Part shown: positions 8,833-19,811 of the stretch, one piece after another
Layout of the letters: each line of letters begins with the position of its first letter
Numbering within the stretch: position 1 is the stretch's first letter
Assembly: GCF_005144415.1 (NCBI RefSeq)
Contig: NZ_SWJE01000007.1
Location: 186,001-250,000 of the forward strand
Origin: Trinickia terrae
Lineage (GTDB): Bacteria; Pseudomonadota; Gammaproteobacteria; Burkholderiales; Burkholderiaceae
Reading direction: 5' to 3'
Length of the DNA: 64,000 nt
Position numbers and translations under genes: made by a program
Notes under the pieces: generated by a model
Told to the model about the DNA's origin: nothing
What the model saw: only the letters and a program-made list of their open reading frames with translations
The model's database searches: none

Positions 8833-10758
8833 ATGATGAAACTTGTGAAGTTTCGGCGGCTGCGCGGCATGGCGCGACAGCACGGTTCGCTGCGGCCGGT
8901 TTTCGCGGCGTGCTGCGCAGCGGCGGTGACGGCGATGGGGGCCGTCCACGCTCTGCCGGCCGCCGCGAAACCCGCGATCGCGCAATTCGGCGAACCCAAA
9001 TATCCGCCCGGATTCACGCACTTCGATTACGCGGACCCCAGCGCGCCGAAGAACGGCGAGCTCAATTTCCAGAACTACGACCAGTCGCAAAGCTACGACT
9101 CGCTGAACCCGTTCATCGTGCGCGGCCTGCCCGCGCCGGACATCCGCAACCTGATGTTCGACACGCTGATGCAGCGCAGCTGGGACGAGCTCGCCTCCGA
9201 ATATCCGCTGCTCGCGGATGATGTCGACGTGGCCCCGGACGGCCGCTCGGCGATGTTTCACATCAATCCGGCTGCGCGCTTCTCGAACGGCGACCCCGTC
9301 ACCGCCGCCGACGTCAAATACTCGCTCGATACGCTGAAGAGCCAGCAGGCGTCGCCGATGCTTTCGTCGCAGTTCGCGGTGATCAAGAGCGCGACCGTGA
9401 TCGACCGCCTGACGGTGCGCTTCGATTTCAACGACTCGGGCCGCGGCTCGCCGCTGATCGCGGGCGACCTGCCGGTGTTCTCGCCCAAGTGGGGCCTTCT
9501 GCCCGGCGGCAAGCACGTGCCGTTCGACCAGCTCGCCACCGTGCCGCCCATCGCGAGCGGCCCGTACCTCGTCGAACCGCGCAAGAACGACAAGCAGGTC
9601 ACCTACCGCCGCCGCTCCGGCTATTGGGCGGCGAACCTGCCCTCGCGCGCGGGTGCGTTCAATTTCAAGCGCATCACGTTCCGCCTCTATCTCGACCAGT
9701 ACACGAAGCTTGAAGCCTTCAAGGCCGCGAACGACGATGTCGACGTCGAATACAGCGCGACGCAGTGGGCACGCAAGTACATCGGCAAGAACTTCAATTC
9801 GGGGCTGCTCGCGAAGGGCCTGTTCCCGGACGGCCCCGCGCAGATGCAGGGCTTCATGGTCAACACGCGCAAGGACAAGTTCAAGGACCCGCGCGTGCGC
9901 CAGGCACTCGGGCTCGCGTTCGACTACGACTGGATGAACCGGATGATGTTCTACGGCCAGTATGTGCGCCTGAACAGCTTCTTCCAGGACAGCCCGTTCG
10001 GCGCGACCGGCATGCCGAACGAGAAGGAGCTGGCGCTGCTCGAGCCGTTCAGGAAAGAGCTGCCGCCCGAGGTATTCGGACCGATGACGCAGCAGCCCAA
10101 TACGCTGCCGCCGAACTCGTTGCGCGGCAATCTGCGCAAAGCGCGCGAGTTGCTGGCCGAAGCCGGCTGGCACTACCGCGACGGTGCGCTGCGCGACGCC
10201 AACGGCACGCCGATGACGATCGAGATCATGGACGACGAGCCCGGCTTCGACCGCCTGCTGATTCCCTACACGCAGGCGCTGCAGACGCTCGGCATCGACG
10301 CGCACATGCGCGAGATCGACAGCGCGCTCTACCAGAAGCGGCTCGACAGCTTCCAGTTCGACATGACCACCTACATCTACCCGCCGGTGACGATTCCCGG
10401 CGTCGAGCTGCAGCGACGCTTCGGCAGCAAGGCGGCGGGCGAGGTGGGCTCGGAGAACTATCCCGGCATCGAGTCGCCGGCCGTCGACGCGCTCGTGCAC
10501 GCGGCGCTCTCCGCGACCACGCTGGACGATCTCGAAGCAGCCACGCGCGCGCTCGACCGGGTGCTGATCAACGAGAACTACGTCGTGCCGCAGTACTACA
10601 TGCCGAACGCGCGCATCGGCTACAAGACGACGCTCGGCTATCCGAAGACGATCCCGGAATCGTACCTATACGAAGACTGGATCATCCAGTACTGGTACCG
10701 CAAGCAGCAGGGCGTGCAGAACGTCTCGGCCGCCGCGCCGGCGAATACGGCGCAATGA
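8833..10758 (+). CDS. yejA: Peptide ABC transporter substrate-binding protein, YejA-like (SBP family 5)
   Basis: A 641-residue periplasmic binding protein. After a signal sequence (to about VHALPAAAKPA) it shows the extended family 5 fold: GFTHFDYADPSAPKNGEL, the ARFSNGDPVTAADVKYSLDT motif, DVDVEYSATQWARKY, NTRKDKFKDPRVRQALGLAF, and a C-terminal YLYEDWIIQYWYRKQQG. Length and motifs match YejA of the YejABEF importer for microcin C and oligopeptides in enterobacteria. The downstream yejB-yejE-yejF order supports this. It begins ATGATG after a weak ribosome binding site; 120 bp separate it from the TPR gene. Confidence 0.9.
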   Translation: MMKLVKFRRLRGMARQHGSLRPVFAACCAAAVTAMGAVHALPAAAKPAIAQFGEPKYPPGFTHFDYADPSAPKNGELNFQNYDQSQSYDSLNPFIVRGLPAPDIRNLMFDTLMQRSWDELASEYPLLADDVDVAPDGRSAMFHINPAARFSNGDPVTAADVKYSLDTLKSQQASPMLSSQFAVIKSATVIDRLTVRFDFNDSGRGSPLIAGDLPVFSPKWGLLPGGKHVPFDQLATVPPIASGPYLVEPRKNDKQVTYRRRSGYWAANLPSRAGAFNFKRITFRLYLDQYTKLEAFKAANDDVDVEYSATQWARKYIGKNFNSGLLAKGLFPDGPAQMQGFMVNTRKDKFKDPRVRQALGLAFDYDWMNRMMFYGQYVRLNSFFQDSPFGATGMPNEKELALLEPFRKELPPEVFGPMTQQPNTLPPNSLRGNLRKARELLAEAGWHYRDGALRDANGTPMTIEIMDDEPGFDRLLIPYTQALQTLGIDAHMREIDSALYQKRLDSFQFDMTTYIYPPVTIPGVELQRRFGSKAAGEVGSENYPGIESPAVDALVHAALSATTLDDLEAATRALDRVLINENYVVPQYYMPNARIGYKTTLGYPKTIPESYLYEDWIIQYWYRKQQGVQNVSAAAPANTAQ

Positions 10759-10783
10759 GCAGAATAGTGAGGAGAGAAGCACC

Positions 10784-11839
10784 ATGCTGGCCTACATACT
10801 CAGACGATTGCTGCTGATGGTGCCGACTCTGATCGGCGTCGTCACGCTGACTTTCGTCGTCACGCAGTTCGTGCCGGGCGGCCCGGTCGAGCAGATGGTG
10901 ACGCAGCTGCGTCACGGCAGCGCCCGCGGCGGCGATGGCGGCGGCAGCGGTGGCGGCGGCTATCACGGCAGCCAGGGCGTCGATCCGCAGCAGATCGAGC
11001 AGATCAAGAAGCAGTTCGGCTTCGACAAGCCGCCGCTCACGCGCTACTTGCTGATGCTCAAGAGCTACGTCATGTTCGATCTCGGGCAGTCGTACTTCCA
11101 GCACGAAAGCGTGTGGGGTGTGATCAAGTCGAAGCTGCCGGTGTCGATTTCGCTCGGGCTGTGGACCGTGTTCCTCACCTACGCGGTCTCAGTGCCGCTC
11201 GGCATCGCGAAAGCGGTGCGCAACGGCTCGCGCTTCGATACCGCGACGAGCGTGCTCGTGCTCGTCGGCTACGCGATTCCCGGCTTCGTGCTCGGCGTGC
11301 TGCTCCTGATGCTGTTCGGCGGCGGCACGTTCTGGCAGGTGTTCCCGATGCGCGGGCTCACGTCCGACAACTTCGACGACCTCTCGGCAATCGGCAAGGT
11401 GCTCGACTACCTCTGGCACATGGTCCTGCCGGTGACGGCCTCGGTGGTCGGCAACTTCGCGATCGTCACGATCCTCACGAAGAACACCTTCCTCGAAGAG
11501 ATCGGCCGGCAATACGTGCTGACCGCGCGCGCGAAAGGCGCCCCCGAGCGCGACGTGCTCTGGAAGCACGTGCTGCGCAACGCCGCGATTCCTTTGCTGA
11601 CGGGGCTGCCCGCCGCGTTCGTCGGCGCATTCCTGAACGGCAACCTGCTGATCGAAACGCTGTTCTCGCTCGACGGGATGGGTCAGCTCTCGTACGACTC
11701 GGTGATCCGCCGCGACTACCCCGTGGTGCTCGGCTCGCTGTTCCTGTTCACCCTGATCGGCCTCGTAACCAAACTCATTGCTGACGTCTGCTATGTCCTC
11801 GTCGACCCCCGCATCCAATTCGACCGCATGGGCCGCTAA
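10784..11839 (+). CDS. yejB: Peptide ABC transporter permease, YejB-like
   Basis: 351 residues with about six membrane helices. The N-terminus MLAYILRRLLLMVPTLIGVV and the FVPGGPVEQ motif are typical of DppB/YejB permeases; the EAA-like loop ending RAKGAPERDVLWKHVLRNA contacts the ATPase. YejB-type proteins have an enlarged first periplasmic loop, here with a Gly/Ser/His stretch (residues about 50-70) before DPQQIEQIKKQFGFDKP. The start has GAGGAGAG upstream. Its 3' end overlaps yejE by 47 bp, so the two are translationally linked. Confidence 0.92.
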   Translation: MLAYILRRLLLMVPTLIGVVTLTFVVTQFVPGGPVEQMVTQLRHGSARGGDGGGSGGGGYHGSQGVDPQQIEQIKKQFGFDKPPLTRYLLMLKSYVMFDLGQSYFQHESVWGVIKSKLPVSISLGLWTVFLTYAVSVPLGIAKAVRNGSRFDTATSVLVLVGYAIPGFVLGVLLLMLFGGGTFWQVFPMRGLTSDNFDDLSAIGKVLDYLWHMVLPVTASVVGNFAIVTILTKNTFLEEIGRQYVLTARAKGAPERDVLWKHVLRNAAIPLLTGLPAAFVGAFLNGNLLIETLFSLDGMGQLSYDSVIRRDYPVVLGSLFLFTLIGLVTKLIADVCYVLVDPRIQFDRMGR

Positions 11840-12904
11840 CGTGGCCGCCGCCGCGCCGGTGGCGTCGATCTCGCCGTGGCGGCGCACGTGGCTGCGCTTC
11901 AAGAGCCAGCGGCTTGGCTATTGGAGCCTGGTGATCTTCGTCACGCTGTTCGTCGTCAGCCTGCTCGGCGAAGCGATCTGCAACGACAAGCCGCTCGTCG
12001 TGCGCTACGAAGGCCACTACTACTTTCCGATCGTGAAGGAGTACCCGGAGGCGACTTTCGGCGGCGACTTCCCGGCGAAGGCCAACTACCTCGACCCGTA
12101 CATCCGCTCGCGGATCACGACGAACGGCAACTTCGCGATCTATCCGCCGAACCACAACTACTACGACACGATCGACTACTTCGCGTCGCGGCCGTTTCCG
12201 GCGCCGCCGTCGCCGCAGAACTGGCTCGGCACCGACCAGTTCGGCCGCGACGTGCTCTCGCGCCTCTTGTACGGCTTTCGCGTGTCGGTGCTGATGGCGG
12301 TTGCGCTGACGCTCTCGGGCGTCGTGTTCGGCGTGCTGACGGGGGCGCTGCAAGGCTTCTACGGCGGACGCACCGACTTGATCGGCCAACGCCTGATCGA
12401 GATCTGGAGCTCGATGCCGGACCTCTATCTGCTGATCATCTTCGCGTCGATCTTCGAACCGACGCTGTGGCTGCTGTTCATCCTGCTCTCGATGTTCGGC
12501 TGGCTCGTGCTCTCCGACTACGTGCGCGCCGAGTTCCTGCGCAACCGCTCGCTCGACTACGTGAAGGCCGCGCGCACGATGGGCCTCTCGAACTGGGAGA
12601 TCATCTGGCGCCACGTGCTGCCCAACAGCCTTACGCCCGTCATCACGTTCCTGCCGTTTCGCATGAGCGCGGCGATCCTGTCGCTGACGAGTCTCGACTT
12701 CCTCGGCCTCGGCGTGCCGCCGCCGACGCCGAGTCTCGGTGAGCTTTTGCAGGAGGGCAAGAACAACCTCGACGCGTGGTGGATTTCGATTTCGGCGTTC
12801 GCGGCGCTCGTCGTCACGCTGCTTCTCTTGACCTTCATGGGCGACGCCTTGCGCAACGCGCTCGATACGCGCACGCGCGGCTCGGCATTCGGAGGGGGCA
12901 AGTG

Positions 12905-12905
<1 letters not shown>
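11793..12905 (+). CDS. yejE: Peptide ABC transporter permease, YejE-like
   Basis: 370 residues, the second transmembrane subunit of the importer. SISPWRRTWLRFKSQRLGYW leads into the first helix; a large periplasmic segment (YPEATFGGDFPAKANYLDPY) is characteristic of YejE. NWLGTDQFGRDVLSRLLYGF and AARTMGLSNWEIIWRHVLPN (the ATPase-coupling EAA loop) are family motifs. The start chosen is the ATG at 11793; an in-frame TTG lies 15 bp earlier. It overlaps yejB by 47 bp and its stop shares one base with the yejF start (TGATG). Confidence 0.92.
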
Positions 12906-14536
<1,631 letters not shown>

Positions 14537-14553
14537 TCGAACCCATTTGACTT

Positions 14554-17500
14554 GTGCCGTCATTCTTCATCGACCGTCCGGTCTTCGCTTGGATCGTTGC
14601 GCTCGCCATCGTCATCGCGGGCGCGCTGGCCGTGCCGCAATTGCCGGTCGCGCAATATCCGCGGCTCGCGCCGCCGCGCGTCATCATCAGCGCGACGTAT
14701 CCGGGCGCGACGGTCGAGGAGGTCGACAACAACGTCGCGAGCCTGATCGAGGAAAGCCTCGACGGCGCCGACGGCCTCCAGTATTACGAGACCACGAGCG
14801 ACAACCTCGGCGAACTCGAAATCGACATCACGTTCGCGCCCAGCACGAATCCGGACATCGCGATGGTCGACGTGCAGAACCGCATGAAGCAGATCGAGTC
14901 GCGCCTGCCGCAGCAGGTCGTGCAGCAGGGCATCAGCGTGTTCAAGGCGGCGAACACGTTCCTGATGCTCGTCGCGCTGACGTCGACCGACGGCAAGCGC
15001 AACTCGACCGAGCTTTCCGACTACCTGAACCGCTATTTGCTCGGCGAGCTCAAGCGCGCGCCGGGCGTCGGCGCCGCGGAGCTGTGGGACGCGGACGAGG
15101 CGATGCGGGTCTGGCTCGATCCGATGAAGCTGCGCGAGTACAGCCTCGCGCCCGCCGACGTCACCGCGGCGATCAAGTCGCAGAACTCGCCGGTCACGGC
15201 GGGCTCGCTCGGCGACGCGCCGTTCGTGCAGGGGCAGGGGCTCAATGCGACCGTCAACGTGCGCGGGCAATTGCATACGCCGGCCGAGTTCGGCGCGATC
15301 GTGCTCAAGGCGCGGCCCGACGGCTCCACGGTCAGGCTGCGCGACGTCGCGCGCGTCGAGATCGGCAGCGACAACTACTCGTTCTGGTCGCGCCTGAACG
15401 GCAAATCGGCGGCGACCGTCGGCATCCAGCTCGCGCCGCACGGCAATGCGCTGGAAACGTCGAATGCGATTCGCGCGCGGATCGCCGAGCTGCAAAAGAC
15501 GCTGCCGCCCGGCATCGCCGTTTCGATTCCGTTCGATAACGCGCATTTCGTGCGCATCGCCATTCGCGAAGTGTTCATCACGCTGCTCGAAGCGGTCGTC
15601 CTCGTGTTCTGCGTGATCTGGCTGTTCCTGCGCGATTTGCGCTATACGCTCGTGCCCACCGTCGTGATTCCGGTCGCGCTGATGGGCGCGTTTCTCGCGA
15701 TGTACGCGGCCGGCTTGTCGATCAACGTCTTCACGCTGTTCGGGCTCGTGCTCGCGATCGGCATTCTCGTCGACGATGCGATCGTCGTCGTCGAGAACAT
15801 CGACCGCATCATGCATGAGGAGGGCTTAGCTCCGCGCGACGCCACGCGCAAGGCCATGAAGCAGATCGGCGGCGCGATCGTCGGCGTGACGGCCGTGCTC
15901 ACGGCGGTGTTCGTGCCGATGGCGTTCTTTACCGGCAGCGTCGGCGGCATCTACCGGCAGTTCTCGATTGCGATGATCGCGGCGATCCTGGTGTCGGCGT
16001 TCATGGCGCTGTCGCTGACGCCCGCGCTGTGCGCAAACTTGCTGAAGGCGCCGGCGCACGGTGCGGAGGGCGGGCGTCTCGGCGCATGGTTCGCCTTGAA
16101 TGTCGAGCGCACATCGGGACGCTATCGCGATCTCGTCGCGCGCCTGCTGCGGCGCTCAGGTCCCGTGCTCGCGGTGCATCTCGCGCTGATCGGCGCGTGC
16201 GCGCTGCTCTATATCCAGCTGCCGAGCGGCTTCCTGCCGACCGAGGACAGCGGCGAGCTGCAGGTGATGGTGCAGATGCCGCCGGGCGCAACGCAGCAGC
16301 GCACGTTCGACGCGATCAAGAAGGTCGAGACGATCCTGCACCGGCAGCCGGCCGTGGCGAACGTGACGAGCGTGATCGGCTGGAGCTTCGACGGCAGCGG
16401 ACAGAACGTCGGCATGGCGTTCGTCGAGCTGAAGGACTGGGCCAGGCGCGACGCCGATGCGATGACGCTGCGCGATACGCTCAACGAAGCGTTCGCGAAG
16501 ATCGACGACGGCGACGTCGTCGCGCAACTGCCGCCGGCCGTGCCGGGGCTCGGACGCTCGGAGGGCTTCATGTTCCATCTCGAGGACCGCGGCGGCATCG
16601 GCATGGACGCATTGGAGAAGGCGCGCGAGCAGCTGTTCGAGATGGCGAAGAACGACCCCGTGCTCGCCGACGTCCACTCGGAAACGCTGCCCGACGCGCC
16701 GCGCGTCGTGCTCGACATCGATCGCGCGAAGGCCTATGCGATGGCCGTTTCGTTCGACGATATCGACGACGTGCTCGGCAACACCTTCGGCATGTCCTAT
16801 ATCGGCGACTTCCCGGCGGGCGGCCGCATGCAGCGCGTGATGGTGGCCGCCGACGCGCCGACGCGGATGACCGAGGCCGACCTGCTGAAGCTGTCGGTGC
16901 GCAACTCGCTCGGCGCGATGGTGCCGTTCTCGGCGTTCGCGACCGTGCATTGGACGCGCGGCCCGACCATCCTCTCGCGCTACGACGGCTACCCGGTGCT
17001 GGACGTGAGCGGCCGCGCAGCGCGCGGCTACAGCTCGGGCGCGGCGATGGCCGAGATGGAGCGGCTCGCGGCGAAGCTGCCGGCCGGCGTCGCCTACGAC
17101 TGGACCGATCAATCGCTGGCGGAAACCGAGGCCGCGCGGCAGACGCCGCTCCTGATCGGCCTGTCGCTCCTCGCCGTGTTCATGGCGCTCGCCGCGCTCT
17201 ACGAGAGCTGGACGATTCCGCTTTCCGTGCTGACGGTGGTGCCGCTCGGCATGATCGGCGCGGTGGGCGCGATGCTCGTGCGCGGGCTGCCGAACGACAT
17301 CTACTTCAAGATCGGCATGGTCACGGTGATCGGGCTGTCGGGCAAGAACGCGATTCTGATCGTGCAGTTCGCGCGCGATCTCCATGCGCGCGGCGAGCCG
17401 CTCGCGCGTGCGATCGTGGCCGCGTGCGCGATGCGCTTCCGGCCGATCGTGATGACCTCGGCGGCATTTCTGCTCGGCGTGGTGCCGCTCGTGTTTTCGA

Positions 17501-17748
17501 GCGGCGGCGGCGCCGAGAGCCGGCACTCGATCGGCACCGGCGTGTTCGGCGGCGTGATCTCGGCGACGGTGCTCGGGCTGGTGTTTACGCCGGTCGCGTT
17601 CTACCTGGTGATGCGGGCGACCGGGCGTTTCGCGAAGCCGGGCCGCGCGGCAGGCACGGGTGGCGAGGGAGGCGGCAGCAATCCGCCGGACGTTAGCGAT
17701 GCGAGCGGTTCGCGCGCGTTGCGCGATCGCGAGACGGAGCCTTCATGA
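14554..17748 (+). CDS. RND efflux permease (HAE1 family), without adjacent adaptor
   Basis: 1064 residues: an inner-membrane proton-driven exporter of the AcrB/MexB class. It starts SFFIDRPVFAWIVALAIVIA (first helix), has two large periplasmic loops, and the proton-relay pair in helix 4 (GILVDDAIVVVENIDRI, adjacent Asp residues). GLPNDIYFKIGMVTVIGLSG near the C-terminus is a family signature. The start is GTG at 14554. Unusually, no periplasmic adaptor or outer-membrane factor gene lies nearby, so it must borrow these or act alone. Its stop overlaps the next start (ATGA) and it lies 17 bp after yejF. Confidence 0.92.
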   Translation: MPSFFIDRPVFAWIVALAIVIAGALAVPQLPVAQYPRLAPPRVIISATYPGATVEEVDNNVASLIEESLDGADGLQYYETTSDNLGELEIDITFAPSTNPDIAMVDVQNRMKQIESRLPQQVVQQGISVFKAANTFLMLVALTSTDGKRNSTELSDYLNRYLLGELKRAPGVGAAELWDADEAMRVWLDPMKLREYSLAPADVTAAIKSQNSPVTAGSLGDAPFVQGQGLNATVNVRGQLHTPAEFGAIVLKARPDGSTVRLRDVARVEIGSDNYSFWSRLNGKSAATVGIQLAPHGNALETSNAIRARIAELQKTLPPGIAVSIPFDNAHFVRIAIREVFITLLEAVVLVFCVIWLFLRDLRYTLVPTVVIPVALMGAFLAMYAAGLSINVFTLFGLVLAIGILVDDAIVVVENIDRIMHEEGLAPRDATRKAMKQIGGAIVGVTAVLTAVFVPMAFFTGSVGGIYRQFSIAMIAAILVSAFMALSLTPALCANLLKAPAHGAEGGRLGAWFALNVERTSGRYRDLVARLLRRSGPVLAVHLALIGACALLYIQLPSGFLPTEDSGELQVMVQMPPGATQQRTFDAIKKVETILHRQPAVANVTSVIGWSFDGSGQNVGMAFVELKDWARRDADAMTLRDTLNEAFAKIDDGDVVAQLPPAVPGLGRSEGFMFHLEDRGGIGMDALEKAREQLFEMAKNDPVLADVHSETLPDAPRVVLDIDRAKAYAMAVSFDDIDDVLGNTFGMSYIGDFPAGGRMQRVMVAADAPTRMTEADLLKLSVRNSLGAMVPFSAFATVHWTRGPTILSRYDGYPVLDVSGRAARGYSSGAAMAEMERLAAKLPAGVAYDWTDQSLAETEAARQTPLLIGLSLLAVFMALAALYESWTIPLSVLTVVPLGMIGAVGAMLVRGLPNDIYFKIGMVTVIGLSGKNAILIVQFARDLHARGEPLARAIVAACAMRFRPIVMTSAAFLLGVVPLVFSSGGGAESRHSIGTGVFGGVISATVLGLVFTPVAFYLVMRATGRFAKPGRAAGTGGEGGGSNPPDVSDASGSRALRDRETEPS

Positions 17749-18371
17749 GCGACATGACGGTTCCCGATACGGGCGGCGGGAGCGCGGCTTCCGAGCGCAG
17801 CGATGCGCGTCGCGACGCTGCGGCGACGCTCGACGCGATCGGCCGCAAGATCCGCGCGCTGAGAAAGCGTTTGTTGCTGACGCTCGACGAAACCGCCGCG
17901 CTCGCGGGCATCTCGAAGCCGTTCCTGTCGCAGATCGAACGAGGGCTGGCGCGGCCGTCGGTGGCGACGCTGCTCGGCATCGCGCGGGCGCTCGGCGTCT
18001 CGCTGCAGTATTTCCTCGACGTGCCGCGCGATGCGCGTTTCGTTCTGCGCGGCAAGGAGATGAAGTACTTTGCCTTTGCCGACACGGGCAATCTGTTTGC
18101 GCGGCTCACGCGGGTCGTCGACGATGGGCTGATGGAGGCGCTGCTCGTGCGCATTCCGGCTGGGCGCGAATTTGCCGAGGTCGTGACGCTCGCCGGGGAG
18201 CAGTTCTGGTACGTGCTCTCGGGGAATCCGACGTTGACGCTCAACGGCAAGAAGTTTGTGTTTCGTCCGGGGGACGCAACGCATCACGACTCGACCGATC
18301 CGCATGGCTGGGAAAACACCGGTGACGTCGAGGCGGTGTTGATGTGGGTGGGGACGCCGAGTTTGTTGTAG
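17745..18371 (+). CDS. XRE family transcriptional regulator with C-terminal cupin domain
   Basis: 208 residues, paralogous to the regulator at 1082. It shares IGRKIRALRKRLLLTLDETA, GISKPFLSQIERGLARPSVA, ADTGNLFARLTRV and a cupin with LAGEQFWYVLSGNPTLTLNG and WVGTPSLL. It has a longer Ala/Ser-rich N-terminus. Translation is coupled to the RND permease by an ATGA overlap, so it is the last gene of the yej-RND transcript and probably controls it. I saw no palindrome like those at 702 and 1046 near its start, in keeping with transcription from upstream. Confidence 0.88.
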   Translation: MSDMTVPDTGGGSAASERSDARRDAAATLDAIGRKIRALRKRLLLTLDETAALAGISKPFLSQIERGLARPSVATLLGIARALGVSLQYFLDVPRDARFVLRGKEMKYFAFADTGNLFARLTRVVDDGLMEALLVRIPAGREFAEVVTLAGEQFWYVLSGNPTLTLNGKKFVFRPGDATHHDSTDPHGWENTGDVEAVLMWVGTPSLL

Positions 18372-18599
18372 GAGATGGACCCGTTCCTCGGCTGGACCAT
18401 GACCGAAGCAGCCACCAATGCGATCGTCCCGGCCTGACAATTTTTAAAAATCTCCAAATTCGTTGTTGCTACACTTGACTTCGATCATGCGCGTCACTGA
18501 TCCGATCCTTCGCTTGCTCTGTTCGGACGTGCATATCTTTTCCTCCGAGGCGGAGGTACTCGCTCTCCTCGGCCCAATTTTCAGACGTTAGGTGATGCC

Positions 18600-18812
18600 A
18601 TGGGAATCTTGAATGTGGTCGGTGAAATCGCGGGGGCCGTAGCCGCAGTTGAAGGAGCGGAAAAGCTTGATCCGGATGCATCGCTCGTGACAAAAGGCAT
18701 TGCTGCTGTGGCCGGTTTCGAAGGAGCCGGCGCACTGGAGAAGCTCGTCGAGAAGAAAGAGGACGAAGCAAGCAGCGGCGACGCTGCGGATACCGATCAG
18801 TCTCAGGCCTGA
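18600..18812 (+). CDS. Small protein of unknown function
   Basis: 70 residues. The first half is hydrophobic and Gly/Ala-rich (GILNVVGEIAGAVAAVEGAE), the end is acidic (EKKEDEASSGDAADTDQSQ). I do not recognise a family. It has its own ATG, high coding bias and a strong terminator right after it (18856-18898), which support a real monocistronic gene. The small amphipathic shape could suit a membrane-active or membrane-associated peptide, but this is only a guess. Confidence 0.55.
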   Translation: MGILNVVGEIAGAVAAVEGAEKLDPDASLVTKGIAAVAGFEGAGALEKLVEKKEDEASSGDAADTDQSQA

Positions 18813-18855
18813 GCGCCAATAAATATCAGCGCGATTGCTTCTGCGAAAAAACATT

Positions 18856-18898
18856 GCGCAGGTCCGGGAGTGAAGCCCGGACCTGCGCTTTTTCTTTT
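18856..18898. terminator. Strong intrinsic terminator, usable from both sides
   Basis: A 13-bp perfect stem (GCGCAGGTCCGGG) with a 7-base loop is followed by TTTTTCTTTT on the plus strand. On the minus strand the stem is followed by AATGTTTTTT. It therefore separates the convergent genes at 18600 (+) and 18905 (-). Confidence 0.9.
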
Positions 18899-18904
18899 AT
18901 GCGT

Positions 18905-19339
18905 TTATTGGCAAGCCTTCCCGTGGTCGGCATGGAAGCCTTTCGCTTTCGCGTCCGCTTCCGTCATGTAGGCGCCGTTCTTCGTTTTGCCGTAGTACTT
19001 GTCGGACGGGCAGTGGTAGACCTTCGTGCTCGTATTGACCCAAACCTGTCCGGGGGCGGCGCCTCCGGCTGCCTGCTTGACACTGCTGGCGCTCGCCGCC
19101 GCGGCCGCTGGCGCCGTCACGGAGGCGCTCGAAGCTCCCGCCGCTGCATTCGATGCGCCGTACCAGGTCTTGATGCCCTTGTGGCCGGCACACGCGCCCT
19201 GTTTCGACGCGCCCGCATAGAACGTGCCGTCCTTGCAGAGAGCGGTCGAGCCCGACGGCGCGCTAGCCGGGACCTGCGCAAAGGCAGCGGTCGTGGCAAA
19301 CAGAGCTGCAGCCGCCAAATAGACAAACGATGTTTTCAT
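18905..19339 (-). CDS. Secreted DUF3761-like protein
   Basis: 144 residues. Signal peptide KTSFVYLAAAALFATTAAFA with cleavage after AFAQ. The centre has the DUF3761 pattern TALCKDGTFYAGASKQGACAGHKG (paired Cys and His; residues listed as key positions Cys, Gly, Cys, His). An Ala/Ser linker leads to a second small Cys-containing module, VYHCPSDKYYGKTKNGAYMT, ending HADHGKACQ. The start at 19339 has AAAGGA upstream; a longer frame to 19558 lacks both ribosome binding site and signal peptide. Function in the envelope is unknown. Confidence 0.8.
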   Translation of the reverse strand: MKTSFVYLAAAALFATTAAFAQVPASAPSGSTALCKDGTFYAGASKQGACAGHKGIKTWYGASNAAAGASSASVTAPAAAAASASSVKQAAGGAAPGQVWVNTSTKVYHCPSDKYYGKTKNGAYMTEADAKAKGFHADHGKACQ

Positions 19340-19572
19340 TGCAGATCCTTTAGGGGTTTCAACAGGGTAACGACTTCGAACCGATGCAAACGCGCCGCGC
19401 TTGGCTTCGCACCCTGCAAGGCCAGCCCATATCGATACTCCGAAAACGCGCAGCATTAAGGATCTAACGCAATGCTCAACTGTTTGGCCGACGCAATTGG
19501 GCCTGTCAAATTGTGAACTTTTGCAAAGTCGAGCCGACGACTCGACGAGGATGCGCAAAAAGGCAAACGAAT

Positions 19573-19768
19573 CGACCGGCTCATCCCAGCGTCGGCGTCG
19601 ACCTGCGCTCGCTTTCCATCCGGAAGACGCGAAACACTACGTTCGCCGAGCGTCCCAGCGGCATGCCCGCGAGCAGGCCCCACGCACCGAACGACAACAG
19701 CTCGAACACGCCGCTCGTGGCCCACGGCTGATGCGATTCGATCGCATAGAGGATGACGAAATGAGAGC
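19573..19768. repeat. 196-bp direct repeat, copy 1 (truncated gene end)
   Basis: Matches 22126-22321 with 7 mismatches by direct reading. It brackets the AAA ATPase/DUF4276 cassette. Six of the seven differences are synonymous in the shared reading frame, so both copies once evolved as functional genes. Confidence 0.9.
19581..19768 (-). pseudogene. Truncated 3' end of the membrane-protein gene found intact at 22134-22646
   Basis: The last 62 codons of the neighbouring membrane-protein gene, ending RVFRMESERRSTPTLG and a stop, are preserved here in frame with one amino-acid change (His to Leu in FVIHYAI). The upstream two thirds of the gene are missing and replaced by unrelated sequence at 19769. 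No start codon with a ribosome binding site precedes it, so it is treated as a remnant left by insertion or recombination. Confidence 0.8.
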
Positions 19769-19811
19769 GGTAATTTAGGCGCTTGGATGCCTTGTTCGAA
19801 GACACCGGGCA

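Noticed and set aside
7180-10500. 1106-codon open frame on the minus strand
   Set aside because: It is antisense to ExbD2, the TPR protein and YejA, has no start signal and is an Arg/His/Ala-rich product of GC-biased codons read backwards.
18375-18437. 20-codon frame right after the second XRE gene
   Set aside because: Too short and without independent support, though GGAG lies close to its ATG.
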